From Avena insularis (Eukaryota > Streptophyta > Magnoliopsida > Poales > Poaceae), in contig CM042684.1 of the NCBI GenBank assembly GCA_023614405.1, positions 207,396,941 through 207,460,940 on the forward strand: a DNA stretch of 64,000 bases. Direction: 5' to 3'. The notes beneath the pieces were generated by a model. That model searched no databases. It was not told the origin of the DNA and saw only the letters and a list, made by a program, of their open reading frames with translations. Below, piece after piece: positions 21,850 through 32,530 of this stretch; the stretch's first letter is position 1; each line of letters starts with the position of its first letter. The translations under genes were made by a program, and so were the position numbers.

Positions 21850-22837
21850 CGTTAAGGGGTAACCCCGTGGGTGGCCTGATCTTCATGGATCTCGTGGTCT
21901 AAACGATGGGAAAGCGAGGGGAAAGGGGGAAAGTAGCGGAAGTGGACGCACACCTCACGAAGAACACGATGAACACACACAAAACTCATACGATACAAGG
22001 CCGATTGCTCTCGCCGGTGGCCAGCGGTCCGATAGAATCCTCGGAAGGAAAGATCGGTCAACATGCTCCCTCGATCCCACGCGGAGAGGGAAGAACACCT
22101 TGGAGAGGGTCTTGACAACTTGGCAAAGGGACACCGATGCCAAGGCCTTGTACAACGAGGGAGGCGCGATGCAAACTCCAACGAGGTGGTGACGATAGTC
22201 GATCCCCTTTGGTAGAAGGGGATGAGGCAAAACTAGAGATTCCACAAAGGCGGTTGTCTTTAGTCTATCATCTATCCCTAGGGTTTACAATAGAGGTGGG
22301 GGACTATATATAGGCCAGCCACAAAGTCAGGGGTACTTTAGGCAACTAAAATATCAAAAGGGGTGCGTTACAAGGCCAACGGACCGAGCTAGGATGCGCA
22401 GGCCCTGGGCCCACAAGTAGTACCTTGTCTGATGACCGGTAGTACCGGTCAGTCACGGTAGTACCGCATGTAGATACCGGTTGAAGGCAGTGGTACCGCT
22501 CGCAGGTACCGGGTAGGTCTAGGGCTTCTTGCGAAAGCTCTATGTCCGGGGTGGTAGTAACGCTTGGGCGGTAGTACCGCTACTTGGGGCCGGTAGTACC
22601 GCTTGCTCCTGGCAGCTGCTGGCTGCTGTATCGCTCTGCTGGCTCGTGTCTTCATACCTGATGATGCATAGTGTCGGGGCATGAAGTAGCAAGCCATCCA
22701 GGGGTGTATCGAAGTCACATGAGTATAGAAGCGAGTTCACCTTAGCTTGGAGGAACTTGGATCGAGCGCGAGTCATCGGTCCACATGGGGGACTTGGTGG
22801 TGTAGATGTAGAGGCGTCCGTAGGACGGGCTGCATCA
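21850..22837 (-). repeat. I 3' LTR: chimeric, B-type U3 joined to C-type R/U5
   Basis: In element orientation it starts TGATGCAGCC, has the MTRARSK peptide region and CGGTACTACCG palindromes like B, and the CTATATATAG box. After ATTGTAAACCCTAGGG (near 22275 on the plus strand) it switches to ATAGATGATAGACTAAAG and then follows C's LTR, not B's, to GGGGTTACCCC. The switch falls at the presumed R region. Confidence 0.82.
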
Positions 22838-23883
22838 GCTCCCCCCTTGGGAAAGAGTCATTCTTGACTCTTCATGGTTATCATCTTGAACATCTCCATG
22901 GTAGGGTGAAAGGTCCTTGACATTGAATGTGTTGCTTGAAAGGTACTTGGAGGTTGGGATGTCAATGACATAGGCGTTGTTGTTGATTATCTTGAGGACC
23001 TTGAAGGGCCATCTCCTCTTGGTTTGAGCTTGGAATCTTGTTCCTTGGGAAAGCGGTCCTTGCTCAAGTGTATCCACACAAGGTCACCTTCTTCAAAGAT
23101 CATCTCCTTCTTGTCCTTGTTTAACCTTGAAGCTTGGAGAAGTACTTGTTATTCTATAGTAGCTCTAGTTTCTTCATGGAGCTGCTTCATAGCTTGTGCA
23201 CGCTTGTCGACATCCATGTTGGTGCGCTCATGAAGTGGTAGCGGTCGTATGTCCAGCGCGGTGAGAGGCTCAAAACCATAGACGATAATGAAAGGACTCA
23301 TCTTGTTTGGTGAGTGTTTGGCACGGTTGTAGGCAAACTTGGAATGGGGAATGCAGTCCTCCCAATCCTTGAGGTTTTTCTTGATCAACACACGAAGGAG
23401 AGTCCCGAGGCTTTGGTTGACAACTTCGGTTTGGCCATTGGTTTGAGGATGCGATGCGGATGAAAAGAGGAGCTTGCCGTCGAGTTTGGCCATGAGGGTC
23501 TTCCATAAGTGGCTCATGAATTTGACGTCGCGGTCAGAAACGATTGTTCTTGGCACACCATGAAGCCGGACGATTTCCCTGAAAAACAAGTTGGCAATAT
23601 GTGAAGCATCATCGGTCTTATGGCACGGTATAAAGTGTGCCATTTTGGAAAAGCGATCCACGACAACAAATATAGAATCATGACCATGCTTAGACCTAGG
23701 AAATCCTAACACAAAATCCATGCTAATGTCAAACCAAGGTGAATGAGGAATAGGCAATGGCATATAAAGACCATAAGGGTTAGCTTGCGACTTAGATTGA
23801 ATGCATGTCGTGCATCGTTGAATGTAGCTCTCCACGTCGCGCTTCACCTTTGGCCAAAAGTAGTGAGTGGAGAGCATGTCCAA
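22838..23883 (-). pseudogene. pol: I pol: integrase C-terminal two thirds
   Basis: A 244-aa frame (23149-23883) covers [10 protein letters not shown], the core ([33 protein letters not shown]) and the start of the C-terminal region. A frameshift or stop near 23149 leads to the 22835-23077 frame ending SRMTLSQGGS. All three core acidic residues are present. The 5' part ends at the C insertion. The pre-PPT hairpin at 22854-22871 has stem AGAGTCA/TGACTCT in place of AGAGTCG/CGACTCT. Confidence 0.82.
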
Positions 23884-24519
23884 TGTCTTGTCACGACCAA
23901 ACTAACCCATGAGGCCTCCTGATGCAGCCCGTCCTGCGGTGCTACTACATCTACAATGCCAAGTCCCCAAGATCGTCCCCAAGTCAACCAAGAAGTTGGA
24001 CCAGGAGCAGCCAGCTCTAGAACCGAAGTCTTCACTGTCATCGCTCGGAGTCTCCACCGTCATCGCCCCGGAGAGTCTGCCCGATGCCAGCCGAAATGTC
24101 CAGCACAGCCGGAGTGTTCGGCCAGATCCAGCCGGAGTGTCCGGCCTACCCCATCTCCATCCTGGCACGGACAATCAGTATGCTACATCGGACTCTACCC
24201 GAACACTACCCGGAGTGTCCTGCCACCCCGGACTGTCTGGTCCACTCGACCCGCACTGTCTGGCTAAGTGATGGGCCTACGAGCCAACATCTGGGCCCTT
24301 GGCCCATGTATCCCTCTATTCCGCACAAAACCCTAGTGTTATGCCCAAACTACCCCTGAACTTGTGGCTGGCCTATAAATAGATCCCACACCCCTCATGT
24401 ATCCGTGAGGCATAGATGATAGACTAAAGCCAACCCCCTTTGTGGAATCTCTAGTTTTGCCTCATCCCCTTCTACCAAAGGGGATCGACTATCGTCACCA
24501 CCTCGTTGGAGTTTGCATC

Positions 24520-26098
24520 CGCTAATACATTGCTAACGTATCCATATTTTTTGATGTTCCATGCTTGGTTTTATCTACTTTCTTATGTTTTGTCCACACT
24601 TTGGAGTACTTTTCATATGATTTCTTGGACTAACCTATTAACAAGAGCCACAGTGCCAACTGCTTGTTTTCTGCTGTTTTTGGTTCCAGGAAAGTCAGAA
24701 AATGAATATTCTCGGAATTGGACGGGACAAAAGCCAAAGTTAGTTTTTCACCGAGGGACACCAGGAGCCAGAATACGAGACATAGAGGGGCTAGGGCCCG
24801 GCCACACCACCTGGCCGTGCGGCTAGGCTTGGCCCACGCCAGGGGGTGCTCTGGCCGCCCCAGACACCCCTCGGCCTCTCCTTTCGCCTATATATTGCCT
24901 CCGATACAGAAACCCTAAGTACCTGATCAAAATTCCACGAAAGAGTCTTTAGCCGCCGTCATCTCCATCCCTAGATCGGGAGGGATCTGAAGCTCTTCCC
25001 GGCACCCTGCCGGAGAGGGGAATTCACCCTCGAGACCTTCTTCATCATCATGCAAGCCTCCGGTGTGTTGCATGAGTAGTTCATCTGTGGACTACAGGTC
25101 CATGTAGTAGCTAGATGGCTGGTTCTCCTCCTTTGTGCTATCATGTTTAGATCTTGTGAGCTCCGTTCATGATCAAGATCATCTATTTGTAATTCCTACA
25201 TGTTGTGTTTGCGGGGATCCGATGGATATTGAGATGCTATTTCAGATTGATTATTGATTCTGTCATGTCTTTGTTATTTGTGATCTTGCATGCTTTCCGT
25301 TGTTAGTAGCTATCTTGGCCAAGTAGATGCTAGCAACTCCAAGAGTTAGTATTTATGCTCGATAGTGGGTTCATGCCTCTAGTAATCTGGGGAAGTGATA
25401 GAAATCTTAATGTACTAGATGTGCTGTTGCTACTAGGGAGAAAACAACAATCCTTTGTTCATAGAACAATCGTATTGTTTACTTTACATGCAATGCGTAA
25501 TGCAATTATCCGTTGCTTGCAACTTAATACTGAGGGGGTTCGGATGATAACCTGAAGGTGGATTATTAGTAATAGATGCAGTTGGATTACGGTCTATGTA
25601 TAATGTTGTAATGCCCAATCAAGTCTCAAAGGAGTCAAGATGAGTAGTATATGCTTGTATGCTTTCTCGATGTTTGTCAATTGCCCCGCTGTAATTTGTT
25701 CACCCAACATGTCTTCTATCTTAAGGAGAGCCACCACTAGTGAACTATGGACCATCAATCTACAATCAACTGTTTACTGCTTTGTGTTTACTTTCTGCAA
25801 ATTATTAGTTTCTTCCACTCGATACATTTAATCCTTTGTTTTCAGCAAAATCGGTGAGATTGACAACCTCATCGTAAGTTGGGGAGAGAGTTATGTGGTT
25901 GTGTTGTGCAGGTCTCCATGTTGCTGCTGGCACCGGTAGTGCGCCCTGCCAAAGTTCAGCTAGCAACACCTTTGGGATGTTTCCTTGCTCCTACTGGATT
26001 GATAACCTTGGTTTCATAACTGAGGGAACCTTACTGCTCTACTCATCATACCTTCCTCTTGGGGTTCCCCAACGAGCTCGTTAGTACACGAGTCAGCA
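24520..26098. mobile_element. Unclassified insertion (about 1.58 kb) in the C 5' LTR
   Basis: The C LTR reads GTTTGCATC|...|CGCGCCTCC around it. There is no convincing coding region, no clear terminal repeats and no clean TSD. Its end, with GATAACCTTGGTTTC and ACCTTCCTCTTGGGGTTCCC, resembles LTR or leader sequence common in Triticeae Ty3 elements (from general memory). It also has a TATATATTGCC box near 24890 and CCCTAG-rich leader-like text. It is probably a degraded solo LTR or LTR fragment. Confidence 0.5.
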
Positions 26099-26146
26099 CG
26101 CGCCTCCCTCATTGTACAAGGCCTATGTTTGCGAGTGCGTGAGCAT

Positions 26147-27659
26147 TGATGACCCACAAGTATAGGGGGTGTATCATAGTATTTTTGATAAGTAAGAGTG
26201 TCGAACCCAACGAGGAGCAGAAGGTGCTGGCGAATGGCTAGGAGTAGGAATTCTCTGTAAATACTTAGCAAACGGATTTTTAGGGGGTTTTAATAATGCA
26301 GGTAAATAAAGTACGACTAAATAAAAGACAATAAGAATAAATGTAGCAAGTGGCCCAATCCTTTCTTTAGCAAAGGACAAGCCGATTGTATTACTTAAGA
26401 TGACCAAACGTTCTCGAGGACACATGGGAATATTGTCAAGTGATTTCGCTTCATATAGTTGATTAATCTTATTTAGTTTGCTAAGTGTTGTGTGGGTGAA
26501 CCTGTGCTAATGTACCGACCTTCCTAGGACTAATACATACTTGTGATTATACCCCTTGCAAGCATCCGCAAGTACAAGAAAGAAATTAAGGTAGAAACCT
26601 AACCACAACTTTAAACTCTAAGACCCTGACATCCCTTGTGCAATGGTTTCCTAACGGGGGTTCAGGTTTCTGTCACTCCGGCAACCCCTACAATTAGTAG
26701 CCAAATACACAATGCATTCCCCTAGGCCCATATAGGTGAAGTGTCATGTAGTCGACGTTCACGTGACACCACTAGAAGAAGTACACCACAACTTAAATAT
26801 CCAACTATTGAATCTTTCTCAACACAATTCCACTACTAACAACATGACTTCTCCCATGTCCTCAAGAACTAAACGGACTACTCACAAGACATCATATGGA
26901 TCCTGATCAGAGATGAAATAATGATATGTAACAATCTGAACATAAACGATAATTCAATGGTTCACTCAATAACATCAACTACAAGGAGTAATCAACACCG
27001 GGAAAGTTTCCCCTAATAACTATGGAAGATTCAACCCAATTTGTTACAGCGGTATGGAGGTGGTGATAATGGTGCTGGTGGAGATGATGGTGGTGATGAT
27101 GATGATGATCCCGATGAAGTACAGCTTGATAGTGGTGTTGATGGCGATGATCTCCCGTCTCCGGGAAGGAATGCCCCTGGCAGAATTCTGTCTATCGGAG
27201 AGATCTTTCTCTCTCGGTGTTTTCTGCCCCGTAGAGGTGGCGTAATCTTTCTGTCGTTGCTCCCTGAGTATTAGGGTTTCGGGAGGATAATATAGGCCAG
27301 AGGGGAGAGCCAGGGGTGGACCAGGGCGGCCACACTACCTGGTGGCGCGGCCTAGGGTGGCCCGCGCCAGGGGGTGGTGTGGGCCCCTATGGCCCATCTC
27401 CGCTTCCCCTTCTGGCTTTCTCCGTCTTCTGTAAAAATAGGATTTTCCATGTATTTTCCCAAATTTTCTGATCTTCACGAATTTTGCCTCCAAACAGCAC
27501 CTTTTCCATCAGAATCCTGACTGCAGCGGTCCATGCTCCAAAAGTCATCAACCATGCAAAAACAGATGAAATAGCATAAGTATCATCTCCTAATATGAAA
27601 TATATCAATGAATAACAGTAAATTATGATATAGAATAGTGATGCAAAATGGATGTATCA
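26147..27659. mobile_element. Solo LTR (1513 bp) inserted in the C 5' LTR
   Basis: It begins TGATGACCCACAAGTATAGG and ends ATGGATGTATCA, giving TG...CA ends. The flanks AGCAT (26142-26146) and AGCGT (27660-27664) form a 4/5 TSD, and the C LTR reads continuously across it. There is no PBS, PPT or coding inside. A GGTGATGATG-rich microsatellite-like patch lies at 27045-27115. This terminus is one I remember as common in Triticeae/Pooideae genomes, but I do not name a family. Confidence 0.75.
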
Positions 27660-27937
27660 AGCGTAGTTGTCAAGACCCTCTCCAAGGTGTTCTTCCCTCT
27701 CCGCGTGGGATCGAGGAAGCATGTTGATCGATCTTTCATTGCGAGGATTCTATCGGACCGGTGGCCACCGGCGAGAGCAATTGGCCTTGTATCGTGTGAG
27801 TTTTGGGTGTGTTCATCATGTTCATCGCAAGGTGTGCGTCCGCTTCTGCTACCTTCTCCCTTTCCTCTCGCTTTCCCATCGATTTGACCAAGAGATCCGT
27901 GAAGATCGGGCCACCCACGGGGTTACCCCATATCATA

Positions 27938-27950
27938 TGGTATCAGTAGC
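27938..27950 (+). other. Primer binding site of C
   Basis: TGGTATCAGTAGC starts three bases after the LTR end. TGGTATCA is shared with A, B, K and L; the last bases differ, so the primer tRNA match is partial. Confidence 0.7.
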
Positions 27951-29356
27951 TTTTGGTTACCACGGATACCTCATCGATTTGGTCTTTTCCCCATAAATTC
28001 AAAACTTCCACCAAAAATAGCTCCAATTCTTGTTTTGGATCGATTTGTGATTTGAGTGTGATTTGGTAGGTTTTGATCTGTGGATTACTTGCTAAACTTG
28101 TTGATCTACCTTCCCCTGCATTTCCATAGCCTAATTCCTTGATTTCCCCCATCAATTTGAGGTTTTGGTTCGAGTTTTTCCGCTAAAACTCGTCTCTTTC
28201 ATGTACTGGAAGTTCTTGATCGACCGGACCAGGCTGTCCGATCTAAACGGACTATCCACTCTACCGGACTGTCCGGCCTAAACGGACCGGAATATCCGCC
28301 CCGACCAGACTGTCCGGCCTACGCGCCCTGGAATGCCCGCCCCCTGCTGACAAAAAAATCTGTTTCACGGTTTTGAGCATAACTTTTGCATACGAACTTG
28401 GATTTTGGTGTTCTTTATCTCGTTTTGAACAGGAGAAAGAGTTCTACATCATAATCTCCGTGGTTCAAGCTATCTATTCCATCCAAATTCCGTGAGCAAG
28501 GTGGAATCCACCAATAAAGGGTGAATATCGGTGATGAAAGGTATAAAAATTCCGCGACTTCTCCCCACTTGCATCCGTTTGTGAGCTACACTATCTTTGC
28601 GTTCAACAAACACCTATTGAGACTAGTTCCTCCTATGATTGCTTGGGATATGCACATTTGATACCTTATAGAATTCCGAGCAAAAGTTGTGAGAGCGCTA
28701 TCTCATATAGTTATCTTGTATAGTTGTTGGCACAAGGAAGGGGCAAGTGAAAAAGAAAAGAAAAAGAAAAGAAAAGAGAAAATAATAGAAAAACAAAAAG
28801 AAGAAAAAGAAAGAAAGAAACAAGTGCCTCATAGAATAGGAAGCGCAAGCTCGATGAACATCAAATAGGTGGTACTTATTGTGCATATCTTGTAGCCCGC
28901 CAATTTATTGCAATCGAACTAGCGTCTCTCCTTGCACTTGTGCGACACGAGCTTATAGTCTTCGCCAGGTAATTATTTGGTTCTTAGCTCACTTTATCCG
29001 TCGCGCAAGTCCCATTTATCCCATCGTGTGTGTTTCCTTGTACATATTTCCTTCTTGTGGATTGACTTGTTTTGCTTTGTGATCATCGTGGTTCTTTACT
29101 TGCCATTACAATATCCTGATTTTGGATTGTTCTTGGACATGCCACCTTCCATACCCATCCACCATAAGCTTTGTGTGTGTGTGTTTTTTTAGTGGTTAGT
29201 TGGTTTTGGTGTTCCGCGTGAACTTCACTTTGCTTGATTTTGATTGCTCTCAAGTTTTGCCACTTGCACGATACTATCTTCCAAGGTAAATTAAGGTTTG
29301 ATGTTGCATCCCTAACCACTACCACTTCCATATACACCACTTGGTCTTGTGAATCA
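27951..29356 (+). other. C leader with palindrome cluster
   Basis: It is non-coding. CCGGACTGTCCGG and degenerate copies lie at 28215-28345, matching C's U3 motif. The A/G-rich tract at 28750-28825 corresponds in position to the purine tracts of the A and B leaders, although the sequence is different. It ends at the ATG of the first C ORF (29357). Confidence 0.7.
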
Positions 29357-29808
29357 TGTCTAGGAACTCCGGACCCGAGGATGATATCTATGAAGAATCC
29401 ACGATGAGCCACCACGACTATGACTCCACAAGTATAGAGGACATGATGGAGCACTACACCGACATTGGCTCCGCATGCTTTGAGGATCCAGAGCATTGAA
29501 CCTATGACGGCTCCACATGCATGGAAGACATGGAGCACATCATCAACTATGGCTCCTCAAGCATGGAGGAATTGGGGCTCTACATCGACAATGGCTCCTC
29601 GTGCATGGAGCACTACACCGACAATGGCTCCACATGCTTGGGTGATATGGAGTACTACATCAACAACAACTCCCCAAGCATGGACGACTTCGAGTGCTAC
29701 AACAACGACGCCTCACCAAGAATGGAGGACATGGTGAGCTTCACCCACTTCGAGGGCTTTTCCATGAGGCATGAAGAATACCTCCACCGCTTGGAGATGG
29801 AGGACTAG
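29357..29808 (+). CDS. C ORF1: acidic protein of tandem 14-residue repeats (gag position)
   Basis: It starts MSRNSGPEDDIYEESTM, in the position and with the ATG-MSRN/MDRN-like opening of A/B gag. The body is a series of about eight units of the form GSSCMEDMEYYIDN (14 aa, 42 bp; one unit is 11 aa). Examples are GSTCMEDMEHIINY, GSSSMEELGLYIDN and GSTCLGDMEYYINN. One in-frame TGA interrupts it near 29500. The spacing of M/L and aromatic residues could form a helical or coiled structural repeat. It resembles no capsid family I know. I infer a gag-like structural role only from position. Confidence 0.55.
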
Positions 29809-30550
29809 TATGCCAATCTAGCGGATACACATCATCAAGAAACCATGACCTTCAAGGCCAAGTGTGTCACACCAAAGGGCACCACCTACTTCGATGATCC
29901 ACCTCCAAGGCGTCAAGCACCACCACCTACATGGCGTCATGAACCACCATCTCCAAGGCGACGAGCGCCATCACCTCAAGCCATCAAGCGCCACAATCTC
30001 CAAGGAGCCAAGCACGACCATCTCCAAGGCGTCAAGTTCATATACCTACAAGGCATCAAGTGCCATCTACTCCAAGAAGAGTGGCGCCTAAACATCATCT
30101 TCCACAAAAGGCGCCACAAGGCAAGAATCTTCATCGACATACATCCTCTAGAGATCATCGCCAACATCAAGAGGATACAAGACGTCGTTCAAAGCATCTT
30201 CTCCATGAAGACAGAGAATACATGTTGAGCACCGTACATAATGCTCATCCAAGCTCAGGAAGGCACTGCCATCAAAAGAAGAGTGCCAAGGACAAGGAGA
30301 ATCGTCGTGAGCATCATGTGGATGACCAAGTGCGCCATCTACATCAACCTTTCGCAAGGCACGCCAATGACCTTCGTCGACACCATTAAAGCGCACCTTC
30401 CACTACTCGTGCCACCACCAAAATGTCACAAAGAGCAAGCCTTCCTCCATGCCATCAAGCTTTAATGCCTAGACTTGACGTCCTAGATGACGCATGCAAC
30501 TTCATGGATGAGGAGGACGAAGACCTCTACTTTGCCAAGTTGGACGAGTA
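29809..30550 (+). pseudogene. C ORF1 continuation: basic, proline/histidine-rich repeats
   Basis: After the TAG near 29808 the frame goes on with DDPPPRRQAPPPTWRHEPPS and then repeats such as HNLQGAKHDHLQGVKF. At DNA level these are 27-30 bp repeats built on CATCTCCAAGGCGTCAAG (29900-30075). The basic, low-complexity composition recalls the P/Q/H-rich linker of A and K gag. Frames are disrupted downstream and no zinc knuckle is visible. Confidence 0.45.
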
Positions 30551-30575
30551 AGTCAAGAGGACTACACAAGCCAAG

Positions 30576-31061
30576 GTGCAAGATGGCAACGACAAGGTCA
30601 AGAGTGGTGAGCATGGGATTTTCCCTTCACCAAAGGAGGCGCAAGGAGTTGAGCACACTGATCCTATTCCCATATTCTTGAGTGATGATGTGGTACCAAT
30701 CCCATGTGAGTATGAGAGCCACTTAGCCCACTTGAGTGAAAACAAGAGTGAGATGAGTGACTCCACCATACGTGAGATTGAGTGCTTCCATTTGGAGGGC
30801 ATGAGTGATGCACCGAGTGAGTTGAGAGTGGTAGTTGATAGGTCATATGAGACCATTTTGATTTCTAACAACTTACCCTCTACCTCTAGTGTGTTTTCTC
30901 ATGATTTGCTAGGTTCCATGGATCAAGAAGCGCCAAGCTTGGAGATGATGATGCCTCTGACCAAGAAGATGTACATGGTGGATCAAGATGATGCCATCCC
31001 CATACATGATGAAGAAGTCGCCCACATGGAGGCCAACACTACCACAACACCCACTTCATAA
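30576..31061 (+). CDS. C ORF2a: acidic unknown protein segment (161 aa)
   Basis: The frame begins MQDGNDKVKSGEHGIFPSP and is rich in Asp, Glu, Ser and Met, with no known domain. It ends at 31061, but the next frame (from 30988) overlaps and continues the same type of sequence, so one frameshift probably separates two parts of a single protein. Confidence 0.45.
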   Translation: MQDGNDKVKSGEHGIFPSPKEAQGVEHTDPIPIFLSDDVVPIPCEYESHLAHLSENKSEMSDSTIREIECFHLEGMSDAPSELRVVVDRSYETILISNNLPSTSSVFSHDLLGSMDQEAPSLEMMMPLTKKMYMVDQDDAIPIHDEEVAHMEANTTTTPTS

Positions 31062-31950
31062 GGGTGTTGATGATGCCATGATCCCACTAGTGGACATGAT
31101 GACTTGTGATGATTGGCATGCTATGGATGATGTTTCTGATATCGCATATGATTCATTGGTATTTCCATGTGATACTTTGCCTTTGCATAATGTTGAGCAT
31201 GTGAAATTATTTGATTGTGATGATGTTTCCATAGACATGCCATGCTCTAAATGTTACATTGATGATATCATTGCTTGCACTTTGTTGAACAATTTCTCTT
31301 TCCAATGTTTTGCTTGTAATGATGTTACCAATGGTACCCCTCGAACCATACTTTGTCATGAATGTCTTACAATCTCTCCCGTTGCTTGCAATAAGTTGAA
31401 TAATTCCTATTTCACTTGTTTTGCTTGCAACAATAATTCTCATATGGTTTATACTGAGATGGCCCCCATAGCTTTCTCAAATTTTGGAGATTTTGGTGAT
31501 TACCATGATAAGCATGATCCCCACTTGCATACTCACCATGCATATTTTTCATACTTGATTGACACTAATGGTGATGTGCACAAGAAGAGATATGTCATGA
31601 TGGACGATGTGTTTCTCTACCATGCACACACATTCTTCCTTTTGTGTATGATGTGTGTAGGTACCCGCATAAGAATGTCAAACTCGATTGACCACGAGTT
31701 GACAAAACGAGCTCTAGAGAGCATCCCCCAAGTGAGTTCAAGATCGAACCCAGCTCTGATACTTTTTGCATGCTTTGCATCTTTCATGTTGAAAAATTTC
31801 TCTTTCCTGTGGTTTGCTTGCAAGCATGTTGATGTTATTCTTTCACCTTGTGACAATCATGTTTCGTTGCTATTGGATATTGATGCTATGTGTGTTGCAA
31901 TAAATAATGTTGAACAATTTCTCTTTCCAATGTTTTGTGTGAAACCATAA
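30988..31950 (+). CDS. C ORF2b: cysteine-rich repeat protein (320 aa frame)
   Basis: It contains repeated motifs NNFSFQCFACNDV (31287-31325), NNSYFTCFACNNN (about 31399-31437), KNFSFLWFACKHV (31791-31829) and EQFLFPMFCVKP (31915-31950). At DNA level these are copies of TTGAACAATTTCTCTTTCCA followed by a TTTTGCTTGCAA-like block. Between them are a histidine-rich segment and a block DDVFLYHAHTFFLLCMMC ending SNSIDHELTKRA. The cysteine pairs could bind metal or form bridges, but the spacing matches no standard zinc finger. It ends with TAA at 31950, and the next frame carries on with the same repeats. Confidence 0.5.
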   Translation: MMPSPYMMKKSPTWRPTLPQHPLHKGVDDAMIPLVDMMTCDDWHAMDDVSDIAYDSLVFPCDTLPLHNVEHVKLFDCDDVSIDMPCSKCYIDDIIACTLLNNFSFQCFACNDVTNGTPRTILCHECLTISPVACNKLNNSYFTCFACNNNSHMVYTEMAPIAFSNFGDFGDYHDKHDPHLHTHHAYFSYLIDTNGDVHKKRYVMMDDVFLYHAHTFFLLCMMCVGTRIRMSNSIDHELTKRALESIPQVSSRSNPALILFACFASFMLKNFSFLWFACKHVDVILSPCDNHVSLLLDIDAMCVAINNVEQFLFPMFCVKP

Positions 31951-31957
31951 TGCCATT

Positions 31958-32530
31958 TTGAGCATGTATGGTCATGAGAGCTTCCAAGTCTCTCGTATTG
32001 TTGTTGCAACAAACATAAGGACCGCTTGCTCTTTCATATGGTTTGTTTACAAACATGTTGTTCTTGCTTCTGCTTGCGATACTCATACCCCCATGATTTT
32101 GGCTTTTGATGATATGTTTATGGCATCCAACATATTGAACAATTGTTCTTTCCAATTGTTGGCTTGCACACATAGTAATGTTGTTTTGCATATCTTTCCT
32201 CATGTGTTTTTGCTGAATTCTCCTATCCTTGCATCAAAGATGTTGACCAATATTTTAGTCCATTGCTTTGAGTGCCACACTAAGAAGTTATATGGAGTTT
32301 TCGAGTTCCCACATTTGGATGATGTTCAATTAACTTCCATGCACTTTGACCTTGCATACGCATTTCTTTTGCGATACTTGAGTTGTGCTAATAGTATTGT
32401 GAACAAGAATAGACATGCCACAAATGACATGCTCCTCTATCAAACACAAACATATGTTGCTTGGTCTTTGTTGTGTGAAGGTACAATTGCTTACGTGTCA
32501 ACCTCTATGGACCATAAGTTGACAAGATGA
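31958..32530 (+). CDS. C ORF2c: continuation of the cysteine-rich repeats (190 aa frame)
   Basis: It holds further units: TACSFIWFVYKHV (32020-32058), NNCSFQLLACTHS (32137-32175), TNILVHCFECHTK (32250-32288). It then has a second copy of the long block, NDMLLYQTQTYVAWSLLCEG ending SMDHKLTR, which parallels the block at 31600-31710. This internal duplication shows the protein grew by repetition. The frame stops at 32530. A tail in another frame (32585-32833) ends [13 protein letters not shown], as in the pol of A/B. Confidence 0.5.
   Translation: MSMYGHESFQVSRIVVATNIRTACSFIWFVYKHVVLASACDTHTPMILAFDDMFMASNILNNCSFQLLACTHSNVVLHIFPHVFLLNSPILASKMLTNILVHCFECHTKKLYGVFEFPHLDDVQLTSMHFDLAYAFLLRYLSCANSIVNKNRHATNDMLLYQTQTYVAWSLLCEGTIAYVSTSMDHKLTR

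Larger units (their letters stand above)
21848..23919 (-). mobile_element. Fragment I: 3' end of a Ty3 element on the minus strand, cut by C
   Basis: On the minus strand this is integrase, hairpin, PPT and 3' LTR (about 21850-22837). The 5' remainder is missing: C begins inside the integrase segment at 23920 and the sequence does not resume to the right of C. The left end lies tail-to-tail against the B 3' LTR. Confidence 0.85.
23920..27935 (+). repeat. Element C 5' LTR, split in three by insertions
   Basis: The pieces are 23920-24519, about 26099-26146 and 27660-27935, which together align to the 3' LTR from 32831 onward and extend beyond that LTR's truncated end. U3 carries CCGGAGTGTCCGG/CCGGACTGTCCGG palindromes (about 24045-24265). 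The TATA-like CCTATAAATAG is near 24371. The LTR ends GGGGTTACCCCATATCA. Confidence 0.85.

Noticed and set aside
24520..26098. Reading the first C-LTR insertion as a CACTA or other DNA transposon
   Set aside because: No terminal inverted repeats, no CACTA end and no 2-9 bp TSD could be shown. Its text resembles Ty3 LTR/leader sequence instead.
27041..27274. 77-aa acidic frame rich in Gly/Asp
   Set aside because: It comes from a GGTGATGAT microsatellite-like patch in a solo LTR; not supported as a gene.
29360..32530. Treating C's ORFs as a captured host gene
   Set aside because: No intron structure or familiar host domain is seen, and the repeats are internal to the element. Left as element-encoded unknowns pending a search.
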